Positions 36,990 through 46,438 of a stretch of DNA of 64,000 nt are shown piece after piece. Positions within the stretch are counted from its first letter, which is position 1; each line of letters starts with the position of its first letter. A model generated the notes under the pieces. It saw only the letters and a program-made list of their open reading frames with translations. It did not search any database and was not told the DNA's origin. A program made the translations under genes and the position numbers. The stretch comes from Geodermatophilus nigrescens (GTDB lineage Bacteria; Actinomycetota; Actinomycetes; Mycobacteriales; Geodermatophilaceae). The stretch is taken from the NCBI RefSeq assembly GCF_900129495.1, contig NZ_FQVX01000003.1:992001-1056000 (forward strand). Direction: 5' to 3'.

Positions 36990-39102
36990 GCTCGGTCACC
37001 GCCCGCATGAGGCCGGCCTGGTAGTCGCGCTCGCCGCCGCGGACCCACGCGCCGTCGGGGCCGAGCTCCCAGCAGCGCACGCCCGGCGCCATCGCGGCGT
37101 CGAACATGCCCTGCAGCTGCCGCTGCGCGGTGTCGTCGCAGACCCGCAGGAGCACCTCCACGCGCCGGTCGAGGTTGCGGTGCATGAGGTCGGAGCTGCC
37201 GATCCACCACTCCTCGTCGCCGCCGTTGACGAACGCCATGACGCGCGAGTGCTCGAGGAAGCGGCCCACGATCGAGCGGGCGCGGACGTTCTCCGACAGC
37301 CCGGGCACGCCGGGGCGCAGCGCGCAGATGCCGCGGATGAACAGCTCGACCGGCACCCCGGCCCGCGACGCCTCGTACAGCGCGTCGATGAGCCGCTCGT
37401 CGACCAGGGAGTTCACCTTGATCCGGATGCCCGAGGGCCGCCCCTCCGCGGCGTGCCGGGCCTCGCGGCGGATCTTCTCCAGCAGCCCGGCGCGGATGCC
37501 CTGCGGCGCCACCATGAGCTGCCGGTAGGACGTCTGCCGCGAGTAGCCGGTCAGCACGTTGAACAGGTCGGTGAGGTCGGCGCCCACCCGCGGGTCGGCG
37601 GTGAGGATGCCGAGGTCCTCGTACAGCCGCGCCGTCTTCGGGTTGTAGTTGCCCGTCCCGATGTGCGCGTAGCGGCGGATGACGCCGTTCTCCCGGCGCA
37701 CCACCAGCGCCGTCTTGCAGTGCGTCTTGAGCCCCACGAGGCCGTAGACGACGTGGCAGCCGGCGCGCTCCAGGGACCGGGCCCACGTGATGTTGGCCTC
37801 CTCGTCGAAGCGCGCCTTGACCTCGACGAGGACGACGACCTGCTTGCCCGCCTCGGCCGCCTCGATGAGCGCGGTGACGATCGGGGAGTCGCCCGACGTG
37901 CGGTACAGCGTCTGCTTGATCGCCAGCACGTGCGGGTCGGCCGCGGCCTGCTCGATGAAGCGCTGCACGCTCGTGGCGAACGAGTGGTACGGGTGGTGGA
38001 CCAGCACGTCGCCCTCGCGCAGCGTGGCGAACACGCTCATGGGCGTCTCGCCCTCGGACAGCCGCGGGTGGGTGGCCGGCACGAACGGCTCGTCCTTGAG
38101 CTCCGGGCGGTCGATGTCGTACAGCGCCCACAGGGAGGCGAGGTCGAGCAGCCCGGGCACGGTGACCACGTCCTGGGGGTCGACCTCGAGCTCGGAGACG
38201 AGGACCGACAGGATCTGCGGGTCCATCGTGCTGTGGACCTCGAGCCGGACCGCGGGGCCGAACCGGCGGCGGGCGAGCTCGCGCTCGAGGGCCTGCAGCA
38301 GGTCCTCGTCGCGGTCCTCCTCCACCTCGAGGTCGGCGTTGCGGGTGACCCGGAACAGGTGGTGGTCGATCACCTCGAGGCCGGGGAACAGCAGCGCCAG
38401 GTGGGCGGCGATGAGGTCCTCGAGCGGCAGGAACGTCGCCTCGTCGTCCGATCCCACCGGCACGAAGCGCGGCACGTTGTTCGGCACCTTGAGCCGGGCG
38501 AACCGTGGCGCACCGGTCTCGGGGTCGCGCACCGAGACGGCGAGGTTGAGCGACAGGCCGCTGATGTAGGGGAACGGGTGCGCCGGGTCGACCGCCAGCG
38601 GGGTGAGCACGGGGAACACCTGGTCGCGGAAGTACTCGCGCAGCCGCCGGCTCTCGGACTCGGCCAGGTCCTCCCAGTGCACGATCCGGATGCCCTCGGC
38701 CTCCAGCCGCGGCGTCACGTCCTGCTCGAAGACGACGGCGTGCCGGTGCACCAGCTCCTGCGTCCGCGCCGTGACCCGGGCCAGCTGCTCGCGGATGGTC
38801 AGCCCGTCGGGGGAGCGGACGGTCAGGCCGGTGCTCAGCCGGCGCTTCAGCCCGGCGATGCGCACCATGTAGAACTCGTCGAGGTTGCCGGCGAAGATCG
38901 CCAGGAACTTGACCCGCTCGAGCAGCGGCATCGACTCGTCCTCGGCCAGCTCGAGCACCCGCGCGTTGAAGTCCAGCCAGGACAGCTCCCGGTTGAGGAA
39001 GCGGTCGGCGGGCAGGGCGGTCGACCCGTCGGCGGGGGCGGGGGTCTCCGGCCCGGTCACCACGGGTGTCGTCTCGGCAGCCACCCGGTCATCGTGCCCC
39101 AC
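36979..39102 (-). CDS. ppk1: Polyphosphate kinase 1
   Basis: Makes inorganic polyphosphate reversibly from ATP. 707 residues. The N-terminal domain starts with [20 protein letters not shown] near 36-55. The PLD-like catalytic domains contain the autophosphorylated His segment ([20 protein letters not shown] near 480) and a second conserved His region ([20 protein letters not shown]). The GTG at 39102 is used; an in-frame GTG at 39084 is an alternative, and neither has a clear ribosome site. It overlaps mutT1 downstream. Confidence 0.95.
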   Translation of the reverse strand: MGHDDRVAAETTPVVTGPETPAPADGSTALPADRFLNRELSWLDFNARVLELAEDESMPLLERVKFLAIFAGNLDEFYMVRIAGLKRRLSTGLTVRSPDGLTIREQLARVTARTQELVHRHAVVFEQDVTPRLEAEGIRIVHWEDLAESESRRLREYFRDQVFPVLTPLAVDPAHPFPYISGLSLNLAVSVRDPETGAPRFARLKVPNNVPRFVPVGSDDEATFLPLEDLIAAHLALLFPGLEVIDHHLFRVTRNADLEVEEDRDEDLLQALERELARRRFGPAVRLEVHSTMDPQILSVLVSELEVDPQDVVTVPGLLDLASLWALYDIDRPELKDEPFVPATHPRLSEGETPMSVFATLREGDVLVHHPYHSFATSVQRFIEQAAADPHVLAIKQTLYRTSGDSPIVTALIEAAEAGKQVVVLVEVKARFDEEANITWARSLERAGCHVVYGLVGLKTHCKTALVVRRENGVIRRYAHIGTGNYNPKTARLYEDLGILTADPRVGADLTDLFNVLTGYSRQTSYRQLMVAPQGIRAGLLEKIRREARHAAEGRPSGIRIKVNSLVDERLIDALYEASRAGVPVELFIRGICALRPGVPGLSENVRARSIVGRFLEHSRVMAFVNGGDEEWWIGSSDLMHRNLDRRVEVLLRVCDDTAQRQLQGMFDAAMAPGVRCWELGPDGAWVRGGERDYQAGLMRAVTEHAG

Positions 39103-39136
39103 GCAGGTGAACGGCGAGGGACCGCGCCCGGGGGCC

Positions 39137-39784
39137 TCAGGCCGCCGGCCGCGGCAGCCGGGGCAGCAGCGCCGCGGTGGCCGGCCCGAGCCCGAGGCCG
39201 GTGGCCTCGCGCAGGTCGGCGGGGGTGTCGACGTCGCGGCGCAGCCCCGGCCAGTCGCCGGTCAGCGCCAGCGCACCCGCGGCGGTGTGGGCGGCGGCCG
39301 AGCCGCTGCCGAAGTGCGGGTCCAGCGGCACGCCCGAGGCGGTGAGCAGCGTGGTGCCGGTGCCCGCGGCGTCGGCGACGAACCCGCGGGGGACCGCCGC
39401 GGCGGCGTCGAGCGCGGCGGCGAGCTCGGCCGGCCGCAGCGCCGGCAGGTCCGACGACAGCGCGGCCACCGCCGCCGCCCCGGTCGCCCGGGCGCCGTGC
39501 GCCAGCGCCGGGTTGAGCCCGCGGTCGGGCTCGTCGGCCACGGTGCGGGCGCCGAGGGCGCGCACGGTGGCCGCGGCCCGCTCGTCGTCGGTGACCACCA
39601 CGACGGCGGCCACCGCGGGGCAGGCGCGCGCGGCGGCGACGGTGTCGGCCAGCAGCGCCAGCACCAGGCTCGCGTGCAGGTCGGGCCGGTCGCCGCGGCC
39701 GCCGCCGGTCAGCGGCGCCAGGCGGGTCTTGGCCGCGCCGAGCCGCTTCGCCGGGACGACCAGGGACCACCGCACACCGCCCAT
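39137..39784 (-). CDS. cofC: Phosphoenolpyruvate (or 2-phospholactate) guanylyltransferase, coenzyme F420 synthesis
   Basis: CofC/FbiD activates phosphoenolpyruvate (in actinobacteria) or 2-phospholactate with GTP for F420 assembly. 215 residues. Visible marks: [19 protein letters not shown] at the N-terminus (nucleotide-binding loop), [40 protein letters not shown] and [15 protein letters not shown]. The ATG at 39784 is chosen; longer frames are unsupported. It lies 34 bp upstream of nothing coding on this strand except ppk1 (start 39102) and is divergent from the acyltransferase. Other F420 genes are not in the window. Confidence 0.9.
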   Translation of the reverse strand: MGGVRWSLVVPAKRLGAAKTRLAPLTGGGRGDRPDLHASLVLALLADTVAAARACPAVAAVVVVTDDERAAATVRALGARTVADEPDRGLNPALAHGARATGAAAVAALSSDLPALRPAELAAALDAAAAVPRGFVADAAGTGTTLLTASGVPLDPHFGSGSAAAHTAAGALALTGDWPGLRRDVDTPADLREATGLGLGPATAALLPRLPRPAA

Positions 39785-39906
39785 GTGAGCACACGCGGGC
39801 GCCGGGCCGTCGCCGCGAGGGGACCCGCGAGGGGACCCCGGTGCGACCACCGGCCCCCGGGAGGGTCGATCATGTGCCGGTCGTCACGACCAGCGGAGGG
39901 ATGCCG

Positions 39907-40719
39907 GTGACCGAGGACCCGACCCCGGGGACCCCCGCGGTCCCGGGGCAGACACGGCCCCGCGCCCTGCACGAACGCGGGCGGCTGCCGTGGTCGCTGC
40001 GCCTGGCCGTCGTCGTCATCTACCCGGTGGCCTCGCTGCTGTTCCGGCTGCGCTACCGGCACGGAGACCGGCTGCCGCGCACCGGGCCGGTGCTGCTCGT
40101 GGCCAACCACGTCTCCGTGCTCGACCCGCTGGCCTGCGCGCGGCTGGTCTACGACAACGGGCGGGTGCCGCACTTCCTGGCCAAGGAGGCGGTGTTCAAG
40201 GGCCTGGCCGGCGCGATCCTGCGCGACGCGGGGCAGATCCCGGTGGCCCGCGGGTCGTCGGAGGCCCGGGGCGCGCTGGCCGCCGCGGCCGCCGACCTCG
40301 AGGCCGGCAACGTCGTCGTCATCTACCCCGAGGGGTCGGTCACCCGCGACGAGGACTGGTGGCCGATGCAGGCCCGCACCGGCGTCGCCCGGCTGGCGCT
40401 GACCACCGACGCCGTCGTGCTGCCGGTGGCGCAGTGGGGCCCGCAGCGGGTGCACGACTACCACAGCAAGAAGCTGCACCTGCGGCTGCGGACGCCCACG
40501 GACTACGCGGTCGGCGAGCCGGTCGACCTCACCGCGCTGCGCGAGGAGGTCCGCGCCGGACGCCCGCTGACGCCCGACCTGCTGCGCGAGGTCACCGACA
40601 CCATCATGGGCCGGGTGCGTGACCTCCTGGCCGACGTCCGCGGCGAGACGGCGCCGCCCGGTTTCGCCGCCCGGCCGCGGCGTGCGCTGCCCGGCGACCT
40701 GCCGGGGAGCGCCGCGTGA
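39907..40719 (+). CDS. 1-acyl-sn-glycerol-3-phosphate acyltransferase (PlsC-like)
   Basis: 270 residues. Acylates lysophosphatidate or a related acceptor at the membrane. Motif [15 protein letters not shown] (HX4D) is near residue 68; motif III ([13 protein letters not shown]) and the surrounding hydrophobic helix ([16 protein letters not shown]) are present. The GTG at 39907 is preferred because GGAGGG lies 6 nt before it; the ATG at 39901 would touch that site. The stop overlaps the gpsA start (GTGA), and gpsA makes the glycerol-3-phosphate from which the acceptor derives. Confidence 0.9.
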   Translation: MTEDPTPGTPAVPGQTRPRALHERGRLPWSLRLAVVVIYPVASLLFRLRYRHGDRLPRTGPVLLVANHVSVLDPLACARLVYDNGRVPHFLAKEAVFKGLAGAILRDAGQIPVARGSSEARGALAAAAADLEAGNVVVIYPEGSVTRDEDWWPMQARTGVARLALTTDAVVLPVAQWGPQRVHDYHSKKLHLRLRTPTDYAVGEPVDLTALREEVRAGRPLTPDLLREVTDTIMGRVRDLLADVRGETAPPGFAARPRRALPGDLPGSAA

Positions 40720-41717
40720 GCGGCACGCGCGCCGCCGTCCTCGGGGCCGGGTCCTGGGGGACGACGTTCGCCAAGGTGCTCGCCGACGCCGGGTGCGCGG
40801 TGACCCTGCACGCCCGCCGGCCCGAGCTGGCCGCGGCGATCACCGAGACCGGGGAGAACCCCGACTACCTGCCCGGCGTGCGGCTGCCCGGCGCGCTCAG
40901 CGCCACGACCGACGCGGGGGTCGCCCTCGACGGCGCCGACGTCGTCGTGCTGGCCGTCCCGTCGCAGTCGCTGCGGGCCAACCTCGGCGAGTGGGCGCCG
41001 CTGCTGCCGCCCGACGCCACGCTGCTGTCGCTGATGAAGGGCATCGAGCTCGGCAGCACCAAGCGGATGAGCGAGGTGATCGGCGAGGTCACCGGCGCCG
41101 GCCCGGAGCGGGTGGCGGCGCTGTCGGGGCCGAACCTGGCGCGCGAGATCGCCGAGGAGCAGCCTGCGGCCACGGTCATCGCCTGCCCCGACGACGACCG
41201 CGCGACGGCGCTGCAGGCCGCCTGCCACACGCCGTACTTCCGGCCCTACACCAACCGCGACCTCGTCGGCTGCGAGCTCGGCGGCGCGGTGAAGAACGTC
41301 ATCGCGCTGGCCTGCGGCATCACCGAGGGGATGGGCTTCGGCGACAACACCCGGGCCTCGCTGATCACCCGCGGGCTGGCCGAGACCGCCCGGCTGGGCC
41401 TCGCGCTCGGCGCGGAGCTGACGACGTTCGCGGGCCTGGCCGGCCTCGGCGACCTGGTGGCCACCTGCAGCTCGCCGCTGTCGCGCAACCGCACGTTCGG
41501 CGAGAAGCTCGGCCGCGGCCTGTCGCTGGAGGAGGTGCAGGCCACCACCCGGCAGACCGCCGAGGGCGTGAAGAGCTGCCGGCCGGTGCTCGACCTCGCC
41601 CGCGCGCACGGGGTGGAGATGCCGTTGACGGAGGCGGTCGTGCGGGTCTGCCACGAGGGCGTCCCGGCGGCGCAGATGGTGAAGGAGATCATGAGTCGCG
41701 AGGCGAAGCCGGAGTGA
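40716..41717 (+). CDS. gpsA: Glycerol-3-phosphate dehydrogenase [NAD(P)+]
   Basis: Makes sn-glycerol-3-phosphate for phospholipids from dihydroxyacetone phosphate. 333 residues. Nucleotide loop [19 protein letters not shown] near 8-26; substrate region [20 protein letters not shown]; catalytic Lys in [23 protein letters not shown]; and [17 protein letters not shown]. The GTG start overlaps the acyltransferase stop. The 3' end leads into a 30-bp tandem repeat that carries the start codon of the next gene. Confidence 0.97.
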   Translation: MSGTRAAVLGAGSWGTTFAKVLADAGCAVTLHARRPELAAAITETGENPDYLPGVRLPGALSATTDAGVALDGADVVVLAVPSQSLRANLGEWAPLLPPDATLLSLMKGIELGSTKRMSEVIGEVTGAGPERVAALSGPNLAREIAEEQPAATVIACPDDDRATALQAACHTPYFRPYTNRDLVGCELGGAVKNVIALACGITEGMGFGDNTRASLITRGLAETARLGLALGAELTTFAGLAGLGDLVATCSSPLSRNRTFGEKLGRGLSLEEVQATTRQTAEGVKSCRPVLDLARAHGVEMPLTEAVVRVCHEGVPAAQMVKEIMSREAKPE

Positions 41718-41771
41718 GCGACCGCACCACCGGCCGAGCCCGAGTGAGCGACGGCACCACGGGCGGAGCCC
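41712..41771 (+). repeat. 30-bp tandem repeat across the gpsA stop and the next gene's start
   Basis: Two 30-bp units (41712-41741, 41742-41771) with three base differences, then the start of a third (GAGTGAGT). Each unit contains GTGAGCGAC and ends GAGCCC, so it repeats a GTG start codon in one frame and a GGAG-like ribosome site. Confidence 0.8.
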
Positions 41772-41773
41772 GA

Positions 41774-42922
41774 GTGAGTGGACTGCCTGGTGGATGGGGG
41801 GACGGCACCCGGTCGGTGCACGCCGGTGACCCGGCTCCCGAGCCCGGCGCCCCGCTGCGTCCCTCGCCGGTGTTCGCCGCGCCGTACCACCTGGGCGACC
41901 TGCCGCCCCGCGCCGGCGGCCGCGACGCGTACGCCCGCACCGAGCACCCGACCTTCCGGGCCTTCGAGGACGCCGTGGGCGAGCTGGACGGCGGCCGCTG
42001 CCTGTCCTTCGCCACCGGCATGGCCGCGATCTCCGCCGTCGTCCTGGGGCTGGTGTCGGCCGGCGACCGGCTCGTGCTGCCCAGCGACGGCTACTACACG
42101 ACCCGGCTGCTGGCCCGCGACGAGCTGGAGCGGCTGGGCGTCCGCGTCGAGTACGTGCCCACCCTCGAGATCGCCGGCGTCGCCGCGCGCGGTGACCTCG
42201 ACGGTGCCCGGATGGTGGTCCTGGAGACGCCGAGCAACCCGATGCTCGACGTGTGCGACGTCGCCGCCGTCGCCCGGGCCACCCGGGCCACCGGCGCGCT
42301 GCTCGCCGTCGACAACACCACCGCGACCCCGCTCGGCCAGCGGCCGCTGGCGCTCGGCGCCGATGTGACGATGGCGGCCGACACGAAGGCGCTCACCGGC
42401 CACAGCGACCTGCTGCTCGGCCACGTGAGCACCTCCTCAGACGAGGTGTACGACCGGCTCAAGGGCTGGCGGGACCACACCGGCGCCACCCCGGGCGCGT
42501 TCGACGCCTGGCTCGGGCACCGCTCGATGAGCACCCTGGACCTGCGGCTGGCCCGGCAGGGGGAGACCGCGGCGGCGGTGGCCGAGACGCTCGCCGCGCA
42601 CCCCGCCGCCACCGGCGTGCGCTGGCCGTGGCGGGCGGAGGACCCCTCGTACGCGCTGGCGGCGCGGCAGATGCTGCGGCCCAACGGCGTCGTGTCCGCC
42701 GAGCTCGCCGACGAGGCGGCGGTCTCCCGGTTCCTCGCCGCCACCCGGTTGTGGGTCGCGGCGACGAGCTTCGGCGGGGTGCACAGCACCGTCGACCGCC
42801 GGGCGCAGTGGGGCGGCGACGCCGTCCCGGGGGGCTTCCTGCGGTTCTCCTGCGGGATCGAGGACACCGGCGACGTCGTCGCCGACCTCACCGCGGGGCT
42901 CGACGCCGCGTCCGCTCCCTGA
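41774..42922 (+). CDS. Cystathionine gamma-lyase/synthase-type PLP enzyme
   Basis: 382 residues from the GTG at 41774 (SGLPGGWGDGTRSVHAGDP). In-frame GTGs at 41744 and 41714 are supplied by the tandem repeat and would add 10 or 20 repetitive residues. Cys/Met-metabolism PLP family: YARTEHPTFRAFEDAVGELDGG, FATGMAAISAVVLGLVSAGD, VVLETPSNPMLDVCD, and the Schiff-base Lys in MAADTKALTGHSDLLLGHVS. The family covers transsulfuration in both directions; which reaction applies is not clear from sequence. It is coupled to gpsA by position only. Confidence 0.9.
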   Translation: MSGLPGGWGDGTRSVHAGDPAPEPGAPLRPSPVFAAPYHLGDLPPRAGGRDAYARTEHPTFRAFEDAVGELDGGRCLSFATGMAAISAVVLGLVSAGDRLVLPSDGYYTTRLLARDELERLGVRVEYVPTLEIAGVAARGDLDGARMVVLETPSNPMLDVCDVAAVARATRATGALLAVDNTTATPLGQRPLALGADVTMAADTKALTGHSDLLLGHVSTSSDEVYDRLKGWRDHTGATPGAFDAWLGHRSMSTLDLRLARQGETAAAVAETLAAHPAATGVRWPWRAEDPSYALAARQMLRPNGVVSAELADEAAVSRFLAATRLWVAATSFGGVHSTVDRRAQWGGDAVPGGFLRFSCGIEDTGDVVADLTAGLDAASAP

Positions 42923-42928
42923 GCCGGG

Positions 42929-43119
42929 CCGGTGATGTGCGGGCGCGGTGCGTTCCGGCGTCCGGATGCGCCTCAGGTGCACATCGCCTCGCGCCGGCCC
43001 GACGGTGTGCGCCCACGCCGCATCCACGGGCGACGGATGCGGGGTCAGCGCACACGCTCGCGCCGGTGACGTGCGGTCGCGTCGCGTCCTGGCGCCCGGC
43101 TGCACCCCAGGTGCGCATC
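42929..43119. repeat. Cluster of three palindromic repeats after the cystathionine gene
   Basis: Two 57-bp related direct copies (42929-42985 and 43063-43119), each beginning CCGGTGA.GTGC and ending AGGTGC.CATC, enclose a strong hairpin: GTGTGCGC (43005-43012) with GCGCACAC (43048-43055), and inside it CCGCATCC with GGATGCGG. No coding sequence is seen in this 220-bp gap. Confidence 0.65.
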
Positions 43120-43144
43120 ACCGCCCGCATCACCGCCCGGGACG

Positions 43145-43957
43145 TCAGGCGGCGCGGGCGGCCCGGCGGCGGCGGTGGGCGGCGCGGGCGGTGAGCCACC
43201 CGCTGAAGGCCAGGTAGTAGACGACGTAGGCGAACGACAGCACCACGACGAACGGGTTCGGGTCGGGCAGCTGGACGACGAGCACGGCGTAGCAGACGAA
43301 CCAGACCGCCGTCAGCAGCATGCTCAGCTGCCACAGGGCCTCGGTGCGCGACGGGTACAGGTAGCGCACCGGCACGAACACGAGCACCGAGCAGACGACG
43401 AGCGTGATCGCGACGGCCGGCTGCGACAGGTCGAGCACCACCGCGTAGAACGCCACGACGTTCCAGTAGCTCGGGAAGCCGAGGAACGTGTGGTCGTCGG
43501 TCTTCGCGTCGACCCGGCAGAACTGGTAGCTCGACGCCAGCAGCGGGAGCGCGGCGAGTACCCAACCCCACGGCCCGTGCGGCAGCGCGCCGGTCGTCCA
43601 GAGCAGGACGATCGGCGCGAAGACGTAGGTCAGGTAGTCGACGATGTTGTCGAGCAGGGCGCCGTCGAACCAGGGGATCGTCTCCTTGACCCGCGCGCGG
43701 CGGGCGAGCATCCCGTCGGTGCCGTCGATGAACAGCGCGGCCAGGCCCACCCAGAGCGCGGCCTCCACCTCGCCCTCGAGCGCGGCGAGCACGAACAGCA
43801 GCGCCAGCACCGAGCCGAGCGCGGTGTAGGCGTGCACGGCCGCGCCGGCCAGCCGCAGACCGAGGGAGTGCGGACGCGCCGGACGGTCCCCGTGCCCCTG
43901 GTGCGCCGTCGTCGCCGGAGGTCGGGGGTCCACCGGAGGGGCCACGTTCTCCCGCAT
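43145..43957 (-). CDS. CDP-alcohol phosphatidyltransferase, phosphatidylcholine-synthase-like
   Basis: 270-residue membrane enzyme with about eight hydrophobic segments. The CDP-alcohol motif is DGTDGMLARRARVKETIPWF followed by DGALLDNIVDYLTYVFAP. The longer spacing between AR and the last Asp pair, and the YQFCRVDAKTDDHTFLGFPSYWNVVAFY region, match bacterial phosphatidylcholine synthases (Pcs), which join choline directly to CDP-diacylglycerol. Pcs assignment is from remembered family pattern, so another head group remains possible. Start at the ATG 43957. It is convergent with the cystathionine gene and divergent from ddl. Confidence 0.78.
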   Translation of the reverse strand: MRENVAPPVDPRPPATTAHQGHGDRPARPHSLGLRLAGAAVHAYTALGSVLALLFVLAALEGEVEAALWVGLAALFIDGTDGMLARRARVKETIPWFDGALLDNIVDYLTYVFAPIVLLWTTGALPHGPWGWVLAALPLLASSYQFCRVDAKTDDHTFLGFPSYWNVVAFYAVVLDLSQPAVAITLVVCSVLVFVPVRYLYPSRTEALWQLSMLLTAVWFVCYAVLVVQLPDPNPFVVVLSFAYVVYYLAFSGWLTARAAHRRRRAARAA

Positions 43958-44026
43958 CCCGACGAGGTTCCCACACGGCGCGGGCCCCGGCCCCGCGGGA
44001 GACGCGGGACGCGCTCGGGCGTCGAC

Positions 44027-44032
44027 TAGGGT
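44027..44032 (+). promoter_or_regulatory. Leaderless -10 hexamer, ddl
   Basis: TAGGGT 8 nt before the ddl ATG at 44041. Confidence 0.55.
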
Positions 44033-44040
44033 CGGCCGCG

Positions 44041-45177
44041 ATGAGCGGGACAGGCAGGGTGCGGGTCGCGGTCGTGTTCGGGGGGCGCAGCGCGGAGCAC
44101 GCGATCTCCTGCGTCTCGGCGGGGAGCGTGATCGCCGCCCTCGACCCGGAGCGCTACGAGGTGGTGCCGGTCGGCATCGCCCGCGACGGCCGCTGGGTCC
44201 TGCCCGACCCCGCGCAGCGGCTCGCGATCACCGACGGGCAGCTGCCCGAGGTCACCGGCGGGACGGCGGTCTCCCTGGTCGGCGACCCCGCCGGGCGCGG
44301 GCTCGCGGTCCTGGAGCCGGCACGGGGGATCGGCGCGGCGCTCACCGAGGTCGACGTCGTCTTCCCGGTCCTGCACGGCGCCTACGGCGAGGACGGCACC
44401 ATCCAGGGCCTGCTGGAGATGAGCGGCCTGCCCTACGTCGGGTCGGGCGTGTTCGCCAGCGCCGCCTCGATGGACAAGGAGTTCACCAAGAAGCTCCTCG
44501 CCTCAGCGGGGCTGCCGCAGGGCGACCACGTCGTCCTCCGCGACGCCGGCGGCGCGCTGTGGGCGCACCCCGACGCGCTCTCCGCCGACGACCGCGAGCG
44601 CCTCGGCCTGCCGGTCTTCGTCAAGCCGTCGCGGGCCGGCTCGAGCATCGGCATCACCCGCGTCACCGACTGGGCGCAGTTCCCCGAGGCGGTGGCCACC
44701 GCGGCCGCCGTCGACGGGAAGGTCGTCGTCGAGGCGTCCGTCCCGGGCCGGGAGGTCGAGTGCGGGGTGCTCGCCGGCCGCGACGGCGGCGCCCCCGAGG
44801 CGAGCCTGCCGGCCGAGATCCGGCTCAAGCCCGGCACCGACTGGTACGACTTCGACGCCAAGTACCTCGAGGACGCCGTCGAGTTCGACGTGCCGGCCGA
44901 CCTCACGCCCGAGCAGACCCGCGCGGTCCAGGAGGCCTCCTGCCGCGCCTACCTCGCCATGGACTGCGAGGGGCTCGCGCGCGTCGACTTCTTCCTCGGC
45001 ACCGGCCCGGACGGCGAGGACCGGCTGGTGGTCAACGAGGTCAACACCATGCCCGGCTTCACACCGATCTCGATGTTCCCGCGGATGTGGGCGGCCAGCG
45101 GGGTGCCCTACCCCGAGCTGGTCGACCGGCTGGTCGCCTCCGCGCTGGCGCGGGCGGGCCGGCCGGCCCCTCGGTGA
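44041..45177 (+). CDS. ddl: D-alanine--D-alanine ligase
   Basis: Joins two D-Ala for the peptidoglycan stem peptide. 378 residues, ATP-grasp fold. N-terminal VRVAVVFGGRSAEHAISCVSA; VFPVLHGAYGEDGTIQGLLE near 110-129; ATP-grasp VFVKPSRAGSSIGITRV; GREVECGVL; and the metal-binding end ARVDFFL with NEVNTMPGFTPISMFPRMW. Leaderless -10 box 8 nt upstream. The stop overlaps the start of a lipoprotein gene by 4 bp. Confidence 0.97.
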   Translation: MSGTGRVRVAVVFGGRSAEHAISCVSAGSVIAALDPERYEVVPVGIARDGRWVLPDPAQRLAITDGQLPEVTGGTAVSLVGDPAGRGLAVLEPARGIGAALTEVDVVFPVLHGAYGEDGTIQGLLEMSGLPYVGSGVFASAASMDKEFTKKLLASAGLPQGDHVVLRDAGGALWAHPDALSADDRERLGLPVFVKPSRAGSSIGITRVTDWAQFPEAVATAAAVDGKVVVEASVPGREVECGVLAGRDGGAPEASLPAEIRLKPGTDWYDFDAKYLEDAVEFDVPADLTPEQTRAVQEASCRAYLAMDCEGLARVDFFLGTGPDGEDRLVVNEVNTMPGFTPISMFPRMWAASGVPYPELVDRLVASALARAGRPAPR

Positions 45178-45821
45178 CCCGCGGCCGCCGGGCCGTCCTC
45201 TCCGCCGGCCTGCTGCTGGCCGGCCCCCTGGTGGCCGCCTGCACGGCCTCCGAGGCGGAGGGCGTGCGGTCCGAGGCCGTCCCGACGCCGGGCAGCGTCG
45301 AGGAGCTCGGCGACCTGGTGCTCGCCGAGGTGCCCTCGGGCCTGCCGCGCATCCCCGACGCCGACCTGCAGCCGCCCGCCGGCGCCAAGACCGTCGACGA
45401 CGTCGCCACTTACGCCGAGGACCCCGAGCGCGAGCGGGACGTGCTGCGCGACTACGGGTACCGGCACGGCTGGGAGCGCTTCTGGGGCTCCACCACCGGC
45501 CCGCTGACCAGCGTCTTCCTCGACCAGTTCGACGACCCCGCGGGCGCCGCCACCTACGCCGAGGACCTCGCCGGCAACGACGCCGAGGTGTACGAGGGGG
45601 TGCTGCGCCACGACCCGCCCGGCCTGCCCGCCGGGTGCAGCCTGCTCACCGTGCCGGAGGCCGACCCCGCCACGGGCCTCGCCGGCCCGGCCGCCTTCGC
45701 CTGGTGCGGCCACGGGTCGTTCAGCGTCGCGGTCACCGCGGTGGCGGGCACCGAGGAGGAGGCCGTCGCCGAGGTCCGCGACGTGGTGGCCGCGCAGCTC
45801 GAGGAGCTGCCGCCGGCCTGA
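45174..45821 (+). CDS. Predicted lipoprotein of unknown function
   Basis: 215 residues. A short basic start (VTRGRR) is followed by a hydrophobic core and lipobox (PLVAAC, Cys near residue 23), so it should be secreted and lipidated. The mature part is acidic, with YAEDPERERDVLRDYGYRHGW and a C-terminal AFAWCGHGSFSVAVTAVAG core; a second Cys pair (PAGCSLL, AWCGHG) may form a disulfide. No family is recognised with confidence. It overlaps ddl by 4 bp (GTGA), suggesting co-translation and an envelope role, which is inference. Confidence 0.75.
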   Translation: MTRGRRAVLSAGLLLAGPLVAACTASEAEGVRSEAVPTPGSVEELGDLVLAEVPSGLPRIPDADLQPPAGAKTVDDVATYAEDPERERDVLRDYGYRHGWERFWGSTTGPLTSVFLDQFDDPAGAATYAEDLAGNDAEVYEGVLRHDPPGLPAGCSLLTVPEADPATGLAGPAAFAWCGHGSFSVAVTAVAGTEEEAVAEVRDVVAAQLEELPPA

Positions 45822-45831
45822 GCCCGGTGGG

Positions 45832-46434
45832 TCAGCGCGCCGGCAGCGCGCCCGCGATGACCCCGCTGAGCGCGGTCACCGGGGCGCTGTCGAGGTCGGG
45901 CGGCAGGGTCACCTCGACGTACACGGCGCGGTCGACCGCGGTCCACACCGTGGCGTCGGGATCGGACTGGTCGACGAACCAGGTGACGCCGTTGATGGTG
46001 AACAGGCCCTCGCCGGGCACCAGCCCCTCGGGCGCGTCGACGCCGCAGACCAGCACGACCGGCGGCTCGCCCCACGCGGCGGCGTAGGGGGTGTCGGACT
46101 GCACCATCCGGCCCGGCTCCTCGAGCAGGTCCAGAGGCAGCGAACCCATGAGCGCCGGGCAGTTCGCGTCCGCCTCGGGGGTGGCCGGCGGGACCTCGAC
46201 CGGCAGCACCGGCAGGTCCTCGCGCTGCTGCCCCGTCGTGGGGCCGAGGTCGGCCACCGGGGCGTCGTCCGCCGCGGGGTCGTCGTCGCCCCCGCTCACC
46301 AGGCGGACGACCAGCAGCACCAGCAGGACCGGCACGACGACGGCGGCGGCCAGCAGGGCCAGCCGGCGCAGCGGGTCGGGCGCGGTCCGGTCGGCCGGGG
46401 CGGGCTCGCCCTCGGCGGGGGTGTGCTCGCTCAG
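45832..46434 (-). CDS. DUF3515-family membrane-anchored protein (apparent CTG start)
   Basis: 200 residues from the CTG at 46434: a short cytoplasmic stretch (SEHTPAEGEPAPADRTAPDP), one membrane helix (about 25-46), a linker, then an extracytoplasmic DUF3515 domain (NCPALMGSLPLDLLEEPGR, PPVVLVCGVDAPEGL, WTAVDRAVYVEVTLP). Between the upstream stop and the helix the frame has no ATG, GTG or TTG, so CTG (CTGAGCGAG, like the common GTGAGC start) or internal GTG 46335 are the options; the latter cuts the helix short. It starts 4 bp after the Lrp-domain gene. Function unknown. Confidence 0.75.
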   Translation of the reverse strand: MSEHTPAEGEPAPADRTAPDPLRRLALLAAAVVVPVLLVLLVVRLVSGGDDDPAADDAPVADLGPTTGQQREDLPVLPVEVPPATPEADANCPALMGSLPLDLLEEPGRMVQSDTPYAAAWGEPPVVLVCGVDAPEGLVPGEGLFTINGVTWFVDQSDPDATVWTAVDRAVYVEVTLPPDLDSAPVTALSGVIAGALPAR

Positions 46435-46438
46435 CGGC

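Noticed and set aside
36913-39345. 810-codon plus-strand frame opposite ppk1
   Set aside because: Antisense shadow of ppk1, which has full motif support.
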